Shown: positions 1 to 7,377, counted from the first letter of the stretch. The stretch: DNA of 12,131 nt from an uncultured Altererythrobacter sp. (GCA_946885545.1 CAMPGP010000039.1:1-12131), one strand, 5' to 3'. Numbers and translations: made by a program. Notes: generated from the sequence alone by a model not told the origin.

Positions 1-736
1 CGAACGGCAGCATGCCGGTGCGGTGCGGGTCGGTGTCCGACCAGATGTGGCTGCGATAGCTCAGGTAGCCGTTGGGCTTGCCTTCGGTGAACGGCGAATT
101 GGCGAACAGCGCGGTCGCCAGCGGCTGGAGCGCGAGGCCGACGCGGAACTTCTTCACCATGTCCGCTTCGCTGCCGTAGTCGAGATTGACTTGGATCGTG
201 CAGGTGCGCAGCATCATGTCGAGCCCGAGCGTGCCCACGCGCGGCATGTGCCGCATCATGATCTCGTAGCGGCCCTTGGGCATGACCGGAAGCGCTTCGC
301 GGGTCTTGTCGGGCCACATGCCGAGCCCGAGGAAGCCGACCCCACAGCATTCGCCGATGGCCTTGACCTGTTCGAGGTGGCGGCCGGTCTCGTTGCAGGT
401 CTCGTGCAGGTTCTCGAGCGGAGCGCCCGACAGTTCGAGCTGGCCCGCGGGCTCGAGGCTGACGGTGCCGTCACTGCCGCGCATGGCGATGACCTTGCCG
501 CCTTCTTCGACTGGCTCCCATCCGAACTTGCGTAAATTCAACAGCAAGTCGCGGATACCGCAAGTTTCGTCGTAACTCGGTGCGTGGAAATCCTTGCGCT
601 TGTAGACGAGCTTCTCATGCTCGGTGCCGATGCGCCATGCGCTCTTGGGCTTTTCGCCAGCCTGCATAGGCAGGACCAACTGGTCGCGGCCCTCGATGAT
701 CGGATCGTCGGCGGTCGAGGTGTCGCGAGTGCTCAT
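1..736 (-). CDS. gshA: Glutamate-cysteine ligase, class III/plant type (N-terminal 245 residues, cut by window edge)
   Basis: Catalyses the ATP-dependent joining of glutamate and cysteine, the first step of glutathione synthesis in the cytoplasm. I translated this strand by eye from the ATG at 736; the frame stays open to base 1, so the gene continues off the left edge (family members are about 450 residues). Visible motifs are IGTEHEK at residues 36-42 (the glutamate-rich active-site start of the family), SLEPAGQLELSGAPLENLH around 93-111, PKGRYEIM at 153-160, RTCTIQVNLD at 177-186 and SHIWSDTDPHRTG at 229-241. These are typical of the alphaproteobacterial/plant GSH1 class rather than the E. 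coli class. It follows rsmE by 41 bp on the same strand, so the two are probably co-transcribed. I see no convincing Shine-Dalgarno before the ATG, so the exact start is less certain than the identity. Confidence 0.93.
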   Translation of the reverse strand, partial: MSTRDTSTADDPIIEGRDQLVLPMQAGEKPKSAWRIGTEHEKLVYKRKDFHAPSYDETCGIRDLLLNLRKFGWEPVEEGGKVIAMRGSDGTVSLEPAGQLELSGAPLENLHETCNETGRHLEQVKAIGECCGVGFLGLGMWPDKTREALPVMPKGRYEIMMRHMPRVGTLGLDMMLRTCTIQVNLDYGSEADMVKKFRVGLALQPLATALFANSPFTEGKPNGYLSYRSHIWSDTDPHRTGMLPF

Positions 737-777
737 GCGCGTTGCGTTAGGAAACCGAACCTTGTGGGGAAAGGAAA

Positions 778-1533
778 TTATTCTTCGCGGGTCCAGTCGC
801 CGCATGCGGCCATCCACACCGCCGTGGCGGCGATCGCGGCGGTTTCCCCGCGCAGGATGCGCGGGCCGAGCGCGATCGGGACGGCCTGGGGCAGGACGCG
901 AATCGCAGAGCGTTCCCCGTCGTCGAAGCCGCCTTCGGGGCCGACGAGCAATGCGGCGGGCCCGGAATGGGCGGCAAAGGCCTGCGCGGCGGGTGCTCCC
1001 CCGAGCTCGTCGGCGAAGAACAGAGTCCGGTGCTCGGGCCATTCGCGCAGCAACGTCGCGAGCTTCACCGGCTCGCCAATCTCGGGCAGCGCGGTCCGTG
1101 CGCACTGCTCGGCAGCCTCGATCGCATTGGCACGGGCGCGATCCATGTTGAGCTTGTCCGCGACGCAGCGTGCGGCGATCATCGGCCGGATAGCGGCGAC
1201 GCCGAGTTCGGTCGCCTTCTCCAGCACCAAGTCGAACCGGTCCTTCTTGAGCAGCGCCGGGCAGAGCCACAGGTCCGGCACAGCCTCGCGCTCGCGCAGC
1301 TTCTCGACCGGTTCGAGCACGACCGAGCGCTTGCCCGCTTCGACTACGCGCGCGGCCCATTCGCCGGTCTCGTCGTCGCACAGGATCACGGCGTCGCCTG
1401 GCGCGATCCGCATGACCTTGGCGAGGTAGTGCGCCTGGTTGCCCTCCACCGAGAGAGTTATCGCCTGCGCCAGCGGTGGCGGGACGAACAGGCGCGGTGC
1501 GCTGCGGGGCGGCCAGGCGGGGATGGCGGGCAT
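778..1533 (-). CDS. rsmE: 16S rRNA (uracil1498-N3)-methyltransferase RsmE
   Basis: A SAM-dependent SPOUT-class methyltransferase that methylates N3 of U1498 in the decoding region of 16S rRNA. The 251-residue product has the family length. Visible marks: an N-terminal PUA-like part with HYLAKVMR at 35-42, KKDRFDLVLEKATELGV at 96-112, AAEQCART at 140-147, and the C-terminal trefoil-knot SAM site GPEGGF at 198-203 followed by LGPRILRGETAAIAA at 222-236. The ATG at 1533 is preceded by an in-frame TAA four codons upstream, which fixes it as the earliest possible ATG, although the ribosome binding site is weak. It is the upstream partner of gshA (41 bp gap) and is divergent from ubiA across the repeat-bearing gap. 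Confidence 0.95.
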   Translation of the reverse strand: MPAIPAWPPRSAPRLFVPPPLAQAITLSVEGNQAHYLAKVMRIAPGDAVILCDDETGEWAARVVEAGKRSVVLEPVEKLREREAVPDLWLCPALLKKDRFDLVLEKATELGVAAIRPMIAARCVADKLNMDRARANAIEAAEQCARTALPEIGEPVKLATLLREWPEHRTLFFADELGGAPAAQAFAAHSGPAALLVGPEGGFDDGERSAIRVLPQAVPIALGPRILRGETAAIAATAVWMAACGDWTREE

Positions 1534-1580
1534 TGTTTTGGCTTAACCACAAACCTCGGTTTCGCGGAAGTGTGGGTTGG

Positions 1581-1751
1581 GGTTCACGCAGAGAGCGCAG
1601 AGGAAAGGAGGGACGCAGAGAGGTGGTGCTGGCGGCGAAGCCGCGCTTCTCGCTCCAACGTCGCAGCGGGCCCAAGGTGCGAGGAAAATGCGCCTTCGGC
1701 GCCGCTCGACCCTCCGCGTCTCCTTTTGCTCTGCGGCCTCTGGCTGAAACC
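1581..1751. repeat. Long imperfect inverted repeat with reiterated CGCAGAG motif (MITE/REP-like intergenic element)
   Basis: The left arm (about 1581-1622) begins GGTTCACGCAGAGAGCGCAG and carries CGCAGAG three times (from about 1587, 1596 and 1614). The right arm (about 1711-1751), read on the minus strand, begins GGTTTCAGCCAGAGGCCGCA and continues through AAAAGGAGACGCGGAG, so the arms match imperfectly over roughly 40 bp. The 88-bp interior holds smaller palindromes, such as GGCGGCGAAGCCGC (from 1631) and GGCGCC within the 1691-1704 stretch. There is no coding capacity for a transposase. By memory, similar GTTCACGCAGAG intergenic elements are common in Sphingomonadales, but I cannot confirm this here. 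It fills most of the gap between divergent rsmE and ubiA; transcribed, it could form a long hairpin. Whether it is a non-autonomous mobile element, a processing signal or a nucleoid-associated repeat is open. Confidence 0.7.
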
Positions 1752-1793
1752 AACTTCCTTCCTCCCACTCGCGCGCCTAGGACGGCAAGCCGC

Positions 1794-2696
1794 ATGACCG
1801 ACCAGATCGTCCCTGACAGCGAACACCGCGGCCTGATCGAACGCCTGCCGCAGCTTCCGCGTGATCTCGCCATGCTCGCGCGATTCGACCGGCCGATCGG
1901 CTGGTGGCTGCTGTTCTGGCCGTGCGCGTGGGGCGTGTGGCTGGCGGGCGCGGGGGTGCAATGGCAGCTGGTGCTGTGGCTGCTGCTGGGCAGCGTGGCG
2001 ATGCGCGGGGCGGGCTGCGTGTACAACGACATCGTCGATGCCGACCTCGACCGCCAGGTGGAGCGAACCGCCAGCCGTCCGGTGGCGAGCGGGCGGATCG
2101 GCCGCCGGGCCGCGTGGGCATGGCTGGGCGCGCTGTGCTCGGTCGGGCTGGTAGTTCTGTTCCAGCTCCGGCTCGAGGCGCAGCTCGTCGCGCTGGCGAG
2201 CCTCGCGCTGGTCGCCGCCTATCCCTTCATGAAGCGGATCACCTGGTGGCCACAGGCCTGGCTCGGGCTCGTGTTCAGCTGGGGCGCGCCGGTCGCGTGG
2301 ATCGCGCTGCGCGGCGACAACTGGGACGTGCTCGCCGCACTCTACGCCGGGTGCGTGCTGTGGGTGATCGGCTACGACACGATCTACGCCTTGCAGGATC
2401 GCGAGGACGACGCGCTGGTCGGCATAAGGTCCTCCGCATTGCGGCTCGGCGCGCGAGTGAAGCCGGGGGTTTCTCTGTTCTACGGCGGCGCACTGGCGCT
2501 GTGGGCGCTCGCCTTCTGGCTCCTGCGGGCCGACTGGGTCGCGCTCCTCGCGCTGCTCCCGGCGGCGCTGCATCTCGGCTGGCAGGTCGCGACGCTCGAC
2601 CCGGCCGACCCGGCGAACCCGCTTGAGCGCTTCCGTTCGAACCGCTGGACCGGCGCGCTTGTCGCCGTCGCCTGCCTTGTCGTCGGGAACGCCTAG
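1794..2696 (+). CDS. ubiA: 4-hydroxybenzoate polyprenyltransferase UbiA
   Basis: An integral inner-membrane prenyltransferase that attaches the polyprenyl tail to 4-hydroxybenzoate in ubiquinone biosynthesis. The 300-residue product has the family length and many hydrophobic segments. The first aspartate-rich motif is NDIVDADLD at 78-86, followed by RTASRPVASGRI at 91-102; the second is YDTIYALQDREDD at 194-206. The reading frame is open far upstream (to about 1476) through the inverted repeat, but upstream residues show no family similarity. The ATG at 1794 has AGGA at 1779-1782 (11 bp spacing, weak), and MTDQ...LPRDLAMLARFDRPIGWWLLFWP is the expected start of the protein. Its TAG lies in a CTAG shared with convergent radC. 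Confidence 0.94.
   Translation: MTDQIVPDSEHRGLIERLPQLPRDLAMLARFDRPIGWWLLFWPCAWGVWLAGAGVQWQLVLWLLLGSVAMRGAGCVYNDIVDADLDRQVERTASRPVASGRIGRRAAWAWLGALCSVGLVVLFQLRLEAQLVALASLALVAAYPFMKRITWWPQAWLGLVFSWGAPVAWIALRGDNWDVLAALYAGCVLWVIGYDTIYALQDREDDALVGIRSSALRLGARVKPGVSLFYGGALALWALAFWLLRADWVALLALLPAALHLGWQVATLDPADPANPLERFRSNRWTGALVAVACLVVGNA
2693..2696. other. Shared CTAG encoding the stop codons of convergent ubiA and radC
   Basis: Bases 2694-2696 are the TAG of ubiA on the plus strand. Bases 2693-2695 read on the minus strand are the TAG of radC. The palindromic CTAG therefore terminates both genes, leaving no intergenic space and no room for a conventional terminator outside the coding sequences. 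Confidence 0.95.
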
Positions 2697-3454
2697 ATCA
2701 GCCCCTTGGCCTTGAGACTTGCGTGGCCTTCCCGCCCGACGATGACGTGGTCGTGGACGACGATCCCGAGCAGCCGCCCGGCTTCCGCGATGCGGCGCGT
2801 GATGTCGATGTCGGCCCGGCTCGGCTCAGGGTTGCCGCTCGGGTGGTTGTGCACCAGGATCAGTGCGCTCGCGCCTACGTCGAGCGCTTTCTTGACCACT
2901 TCGCGCGGATGGATCGCCGCCTCGTCGATCGAGCCGTCACCCACGTGATGGTCGAGGATCAGTCGGTTGCGCGTGTCGAGATAGAGCACACGCACCCGCT
3001 CCACCGTCAGGTGCGCCATATCGATCGTGAGATAGTCGAGCAGCGCCTGCCACGACCCCAGCACCGGTTTCTGCGCCACTGCGCCGCGCGCCGTGCGCCG
3101 CATTGCGAGCGCCACCGCCTTGAGCATCGCCGCGCCCGTCTCGCCCATGCCCCTGACTTGGCCTAACGCGCCCGGATCGGCGTCGAGCACCGCGGGAAGC
3201 GAGCCGAATCGGTCCAGCAACGCCTTGGCGAGCGGCTTGGTGTCGCCGCGCGGATTGCCCGCGAACAGCAGGTATTCTAGCACTTCATAGTCGGCGAGCG
3301 CCTCCGCCCCGCCCGATAGCAGCCGCTTGCGCAGCCGCGCTCGGTGGCCCGCACCGCCGTGCGAAGCGCTCGCTTTTTCTGCGTCTTGCGGCAACCAACC
3401 CCCCGTCGTCGCGTTCGAGAGGGATGCATTGCCTTTGCCGGGCGATGCGCGCAA
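2693..3454 (-). CDS. radC: RadC/JAB-domain protein (UPF0758 family)
   Basis: A member of the RadC family: an N-terminal helix-hairpin-helix-like part (ARLRKRLL near 39-46, GMGETGAAMLKAV near 105-117) and a C-terminal JAMM/MPN metalloprotease-like fold. The metal-binding signature HxHx7Sx2D is intact as HNHPSGNPEPSRAD, with H202, H204, S212 and D215. The cellular role of the family is unsettled; the old link to DNA repair in E. coli was not upheld. The start is uncertain. The longest version (253 residues) uses a TTG at 3454, only 10 bp from the divergent ydbH ATG. A TTG at codon 21 (position 3394), with a G-run just upstream, gives 233 residues, nearer the usual family size, and leaves room for promoters. 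Family similarity begins at about residue 32. Confidence 0.9.
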   Translation of the reverse strand: MRASPGKGNASLSNATTGGWLPQDAEKASASHGGAGHRARLRKRLLSGGAEALADYEVLEYLLFAGNPRGDTKPLAKALLDRFGSLPAVLDADPGALGQVRGMGETGAAMLKAVALAMRRTARGAVAQKPVLGSWQALLDYLTIDMAHLTVERVRVLYLDTRNRLILDHHVGDGSIDEAAIHPREVVKKALDVGASALILVHNHPSGNPEPSRADIDITRRIAEAGRLLGIVVHDHVIVGREGHASLKAKGLI

Positions 3455-3464
3455 GTGTGAGGCA

Positions 3465-6400
3465 ATGGCGCTGGCCGAAGACGATTATGCAGACGGGGTG
3501 GAAGTTCAAGCGCCGCGCAGCCGCCTAACGCGGTGGCGCTGGCGCGTTTCGCTCGCGCTGTTGATCGTCATTGTTGCCGCGCTCGCTGCGGCTTGGTTCT
3601 CACGCGAACGCATAGCGGGCGACGTCATCGCCGGCATGCTCGAGGACTACGATCTTCCCGCACAATACGAGATCGAGAGCATTGGGCCCGAACGGCAGGT
3701 GCTGACCGATGTCGTGATCGGCGATCCGCTGCTGCCCGACCTTACCGTCGAGCGCGTTATCGTGCATTTGCGCTATCGTTTCGGCACGCCCGCCATCGGT
3801 CGGATCGAGCTCGAGCGACCCCGATTGTTCGGCTCGTGGCGCGGCGGCAAGCTCAGCTTCGGCACGCTCGACGGAATACTTTTTCGCGACACGGGCGAGC
3901 CGCCCGGCCTGCCCGATCTCGACATCGCGCTGGTCGACGGGCGCGCGCTGATGGAAACCGATTTCGGCCCAGTCGGGATCAAGGCCGACGGCAGCGGCGA
4001 ACTGGACGACGGCTTTTCCGGCATCCTCGCGGCCACCGCGCCCGAGATCACCGGAGGCGGCTGCGACGCGCGCGGCGGCACCGCCTACGGCCGCTTGACG
4101 ACCGCGGAGGGCAAGGCGCGCTTTGTCGGCCCTGTCCGCGTCGCCGAGATGGCGTGCCCTGCGCGTGGGTTGCGGCTGGCCGAAGCTTCGGTCGAACTCG
4201 ACGCGACCGCCGACGCCGACTTTGCCGGTTACGAGGGACGGGCAAGCTTCGCCGCGTCCGACATCGCGCTCGCGGGCACAGCGGCTAATGGCGCCAACGG
4301 AACCGTCCGCGCCACCTGGCGCGATTCGGCGCTGAACGCGCGCTACTCGATCGTCGGCCGGGGCATCGACCATCCGCAGGCCCGCTTCGCGGTCCTCACC
4401 GCCGACGGTGCCTTGCGCGCGCGCGATGGGTTCGAACGCGTGCGGATCGATTCCGATCTCGAAGGCAACGGCCTGCGCCTGGGCGACGCGCTGGGAGGCC
4501 GCATCGAAGCGCTCGCCCGATCGAGCGATGAGACCCTGCTCGAGCCGCTCCTGCGCCGCTTCGTCGGGGCCCTGCAGCGCGAATCGCGCGCCAGCCGCTT
4601 CGCCGCCAACGTCTCGCTCAGGCGGACGGGCGACCGGATGACGCTGGTCGTGCCCGATGCCGCCTTGCGCGGCGGCAGCGGCGCCACGCTTCTGGCGCTC
4701 TCGGGTGTCCAGCTGAGCAGCGCGCCCGACGAGGCCGTGCCGCGCATCGTCGGCAACTTCAGCACTGGCGGCGAGGGCATGCCCCGGCTGGTCGGCCGCA
4801 TGGAGCGCACCCAGAGCCGGGCGGCCACCTTGCGCCTGCGCATGGCCGAATACGCGGCCGGTGGCTCGAGCCTCTCCATTCCCGAGCTGGTCGTCGTCCA
4901 GCGCCCCGGCGGACAGCTCGCCTTCTCCGGCCGCGCGCTCGCTTCGGGTCCGTTGCCCGGCGGCTCGACGCGCGGGCTGTCGATGCCGATCGAGGGCAAC
5001 TGGTCGCAGGCGGGCGGGCTCGCGATGTGGCGCGAATGCACCGACTTCCGCTTCGACCGACTGGCGATCGCCGACCTCGTGATCGACCGGCGCGCGCTCA
5101 CCCTGTGCCCGTCGCGCGGGGCGCCGATCCTCGCTTATGGATCGCGCGGCCTGCGCGTGGCGGCGGGTGCGCCGTCGCTCGATCTCTCCGGGCAGCTCGC
5201 GGGCACCCCGATCGCCATGCGCTCGGGGCCCGTCGGCTTCGCGTGGCCCGGCAATCTCTCCGCGCGCGACGTGGTCGTCTCGCTCGGCCCGGCGGCGGAG
5301 GCGAGCAGCTTCCGGATCAGCAACCTCGACGCGACGCTCGGGCAGGAGATCGCGGGCACGTTCGACGATGCCGACGTCTCGCTGTTCGCCGTCCCGCTCG
5401 ACTTGCGCGAGACCTCGGGGACCTGGCGCTACGCGGGCGGGGTGCTCTCGCTCGCTGATAGCAGCTTCGTGCTCGAGGATCGAAGCGAGGAAGATCGTTT
5501 CAATCCACTCGTGGCGCGCGAAGCAACGCTGTCGCTGAAAGACAACGTGATTCGCGCCGACGCGGTCCTGCGCGAGCCGACCACCGATCGTGCGGTGAGC
5601 GACGTGGCGATCGTGCACGATCTTTCGCGCGGAGTCGGCCATGCCGATCTCACCGTCGCGGGCCTCCTGTTCGACCCCGCGCTCCAGCCTGACATGCTCA
5701 CGCCGCGCGCGCTGGGGGTGATTGCCAATACGCGCGGCACGGTCACTGGCACCGGCCGGATCGACTGGAACGCGGCAGGCGTGACCAGCACGGGCCGATT
5801 CTCCAGCGACAATCTCGATTTCGCCGCGGCCTTCGGCCCGGTCCGCGGCGCTTCGGGCACGATCGTGTTCGACGACCTCCTCGCGCTCACCACGGCGCCC
5901 GGGCAGACCATCCAGGTCGGATCGGTCAACCCGGGTATCGAGGTGACAGAGGGCGAAGTGGAATTCGCGCTACGCGACGGGCAGTTTCTCGGGGTCGCGG
6001 GCGGAACCTGGCCCTTCATGGGCGGAACGCTCACGCTGCGCCCGGTCGAGCTCAACCTCGGCATCAGCGAGCGACGCGCCTACGTGTTCGAAATCACCGG
6101 GCTGGATGCGGCGACGTTCGTGCAGCAGTTCGATCTCGGCAACATAAATGCCACCGGGACTTTCGACGGCGAGATCCCGATCGTGTTCGACGAGCAGGGC
6201 AACGGGCGGATCGAACGCGGCCGGCTGGTCTCGCGCACGCCGGGCGGCAACGTTTCCTATGTCGGCGAACTGACCTACGAAGACCTGTCGCCCATCGCCA
6301 ATTTCGCGTTCGATGCGCTGCGTTCGCTCGACTACCGGCGGATGACGATCGACATGAACGGCAGCCTCTCGGGCGAGATCGTCACCGAAGTCCGGTTCGA

Positions 6401-6692
6401 GGGAGTGAGTCAGGGCGAGGGCGCGCGCGAGAATTTCGTCACCCGCCAGATCGCCGACCTTCCGCTCGAATTCCGGATCAACATCCGCGCCGCCTTCGCG
6501 CAACTGCTGACCAATCTTCGCTCGCTTTACGACCCCGCGTTCGTGCGTGATCCGCGCGAGCTCGGTCTGCTGTCCGACGATGGCGAGCGCCTCCGGCGTC
6601 AAGTTACGCCGCCACCCGAGGGAATCGAGCCCGAAGATCTCATTCCCGACGCACAACCCGTTCAGACCCAGGAAAGCGAGAATATGCCATGA
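3465..6692 (+). CDS. ydbH: YdbH-family AsmA-like intermembrane (phospholipid) transport protein
   Basis: A 1075-residue protein with a short cytoplasmic N-terminus rich in Arg, one membrane segment at about 29-44, and a very long beta-rich periplasmic part. In E. coli, YdbH is an AsmA-like protein that, with YnbE, forms a hydrophobic-groove bridge between inner and outer membranes and is partly redundant with TamB and YhdP for phospholipid transport. The assignment rests on the C-terminal part (about 900-1025; LPLEFRINIRAAFAQLLTNL is characteristic) and on the downstream ynbE and ydbL in the E. coli order. E. coli YdbH is about 880 residues, so this one is longer. It ends in a Pro/Glu-rich, probably disordered tail. 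There are exactly four cysteines: 200, 231, 525 and 548. The frame is open upstream to 3327, but that would overlap radC by 128 bp; the ATG at 3465 gives a clean N-in signal anchor, with GAGG close before it. Its TGA overlaps the ynbE ATG. Confidence 0.85.
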   Translation: MALAEDDYADGVEVQAPRSRLTRWRWRVSLALLIVIVAALAAAWFSRERIAGDVIAGMLEDYDLPAQYEIESIGPERQVLTDVVIGDPLLPDLTVERVIVHLRYRFGTPAIGRIELERPRLFGSWRGGKLSFGTLDGILFRDTGEPPGLPDLDIALVDGRALMETDFGPVGIKADGSGELDDGFSGILAATAPEITGGGCDARGGTAYGRLTTAEGKARFVGPVRVAEMACPARGLRLAEASVELDATADADFAGYEGRASFAASDIALAGTAANGANGTVRATWRDSALNARYSIVGRGIDHPQARFAVLTADGALRARDGFERVRIDSDLEGNGLRLGDALGGRIEALARSSDETLLEPLLRRFVGALQRESRASRFAANVSLRRTGDRMTLVVPDAALRGGSGATLLALSGVQLSSAPDEAVPRIVGNFSTGGEGMPRLVGRMERTQSRAATLRLRMAEYAAGGSSLSIPELVVVQRPGGQLAFSGRALASGPLPGGSTRGLSMPIEGNWSQAGGLAMWRECTDFRFDRLAIADLVIDRRALTLCPSRGAPILAYGSRGLRVAAGAPSLDLSGQLAGTPIAMRSGPVGFAWPGNLSARDVVVSLGPAAEASSFRISNLDATLGQEIAGTFDDADVSLFAVPLDLRETSGTWRYAGGVLSLADSSFVLEDRSEEDRFNPLVAREATLSLKDNVIRADAVLREPTTDRAVSDVAIVHDLSRGVGHADLTVAGLLFDPALQPDMLTPRALGVIANTRGTVTGTGRIDWNAAGVTSTGRFSSDNLDFAAAFGPVRGASGTIVFDDLLALTTAPGQTIQVGSVNPGIEVTEGEVEFALRDGQFLGVAGGTWPFMGGTLTLRPVELNLGISERRAYVFEITGLDAATFVQQFDLGNINATGTFDGEIPIVFDEQGNGRIERGRLVSRTPGGNVSYVGELTYEDLSPIANFAFDALRSLDYRRMTIDMNGSLSGEIVTEVRFEGVSQGEGARENFVTRQIADLPLEFRINIRAAFAQLLTNLRSLYDPAFVRDPRELGLLSDDGERLRRQVTPPPEGIEPEDLIPDAQPVQTQESENMP

Positions 6693-6949
6693 ATCCGGTC
6701 GAATTGACTGCCTGCCGCGCGCCTGCGAAACCCCCGTTCATGCGGGGACACGAAACGGGGCGATGGTTGGTGAAGGGTTCGCTGCCGGTATTGGTCGCGG
6801 GCTCGCTGGCGTTGGGTGGGTGCATCACGGTAGAAGCGCCCGAGGAACCGATCGTCATCGAACTCAACATCAACATCCGGCAGGAAGTGATCTACCGGCT
6901 CGCGGAAGATGCGGGCAACACGATCGAGGAAAACGCGGACATCTTCTGA
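6689..6949 (+). CDS. ynbE: YnbE-family outer-membrane lipoprotein
   Basis: A small lipoprotein (86 residues as annotated). The lipobox is LGGC, with Cys45 as the lipidated residue, preceded by a hydrophobic stretch SLPVLVAGSLALGG. The 42-residue mature part contains APEEPIVIELNINIRQEV and ends NTIEENADIF, matching my recollection of E. coli YnbE (a PKEPI...MNV pattern and a terminal LF). In E. coli, YnbE sits in the outer membrane and pairs with the C-terminal end of YdbH by beta-strand stacking. The ATG at 6689 overlaps the ydbH TGA as ATGA, indicating translational coupling. This start gives an unusually long 30-residue n-region; an internal ATG at 6740 (codon 18) would give a more normal signal peptide but has no evident Shine-Dalgarno. 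Confidence 0.87.
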   Translation: MNPVELTACRAPAKPPFMRGHETGRWLVKGSLPVLVAGSLALGGCITVEAPEEPIVIELNINIRQEVIYRLAEDAGNTIEENADIF

Positions 6950-6978
6950 TATCCGGTTACCTCATGATGGAGTGTGTG

Positions 6979-7377
6979 ATGAACAGGGTAATTCTTCGCA
7001 AGGTCGCATTGGCCGCAGCCGGACTGGCGCTGGCCGCTGGCGGCTTCGCCGGCGTGGCGTACGCGCAGCGCGATCCGGCTTACGATGCCGCGCGTGGGAG
7101 CGGCAAGGTCGGCGAAAAGATGGACGGCTATCTCGGTATCGTCGGTGCCTCGACGGCAGAACTCCAGAGGCTGGTCAACGACATCAACATCAAGCGGCGC
7201 GCCATCTACGCGCAGAAGGCAAAGGCGGCCAACGCCACGCTGGAGGAATACGCGCTGACCGCCGGCTGCCTCGCGATCGCGCGGACCTCGCCGGGCGAGA
7301 AGTATCAGGCGCCCGACGGATCGTGGCAGACGCGCACCAGCGCTCCGCCCCAGCGCGACAGCCGCTGCCCCGCCTGA
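6979..7377 (+). CDS. ydbL: YdbL-family (DUF1318) periplasmic protein
   Basis: A 132-residue secreted protein. The signal peptide has a KK-like MNRVILRK start, a hydrophobic core at 9-26 and an AYA-Q cleavage site after residue 29. The mature domain shows ARGSGKVGEKMDGYLGIV (38-55), LVNDINIKRRAIYAQKAK (65-82) and the C-terminal ARTSPGEKYQ...GSWQTR (101-119), which align by eye with E. coli YdbL. In E. coli, YdbL is proposed to act as a periplasmic chaperone tuning the YdbH-YnbE interaction. The ATG at 6979 is chosen because GGAG (6969-6972) sits 6 bp upstream; in-frame ATGs at 6964 and 6967 are possible but poorly spaced. It follows ynbE by 29 bp. It carries two cysteines, C97 and C130, the latter near the C-terminus, that I do not recall in the E. 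coli protein. Confidence 0.88.
   Translation: MNRVILRKVALAAAGLALAAGGFAGVAYAQRDPAYDAARGSGKVGEKMDGYLGIVGASTAELQRLVNDINIKRRAIYAQKAKAANATLEEYALTAGCLAIARTSPGEKYQAPDGSWQTRTSAPPQRDSRCPA

Noticed and set aside
1476..1793. In-frame upstream extension of ubiA (frame open from 1476)
   Set aside because: The extension runs through the 5' end of rsmE on the other strand and the inverted repeat, and shows no UbiA-like sequence. The family start is at 1794.
584..1797. Plus-strand frames opposite gshA/rsmE (up to 281 codons)
   Set aside because: They are antisense to clearly recognised proteins, with no domain-like content of their own.
3327..3464. Longer ydbH starting at 3327
   Set aside because: It would overlap radC by 128 bp and place 46 odd residues before a clean signal anchor; the ATG at 3465 fits better.
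3600..5642. 680-codon open frame on the minus strand opposite ydbH
   Set aside because: Its Arg/Ala/Glu/Gly-rich composition with no recognisable fold or motif is typical of a shadow frame in GC-rich DNA; the plus-strand protein is well supported.
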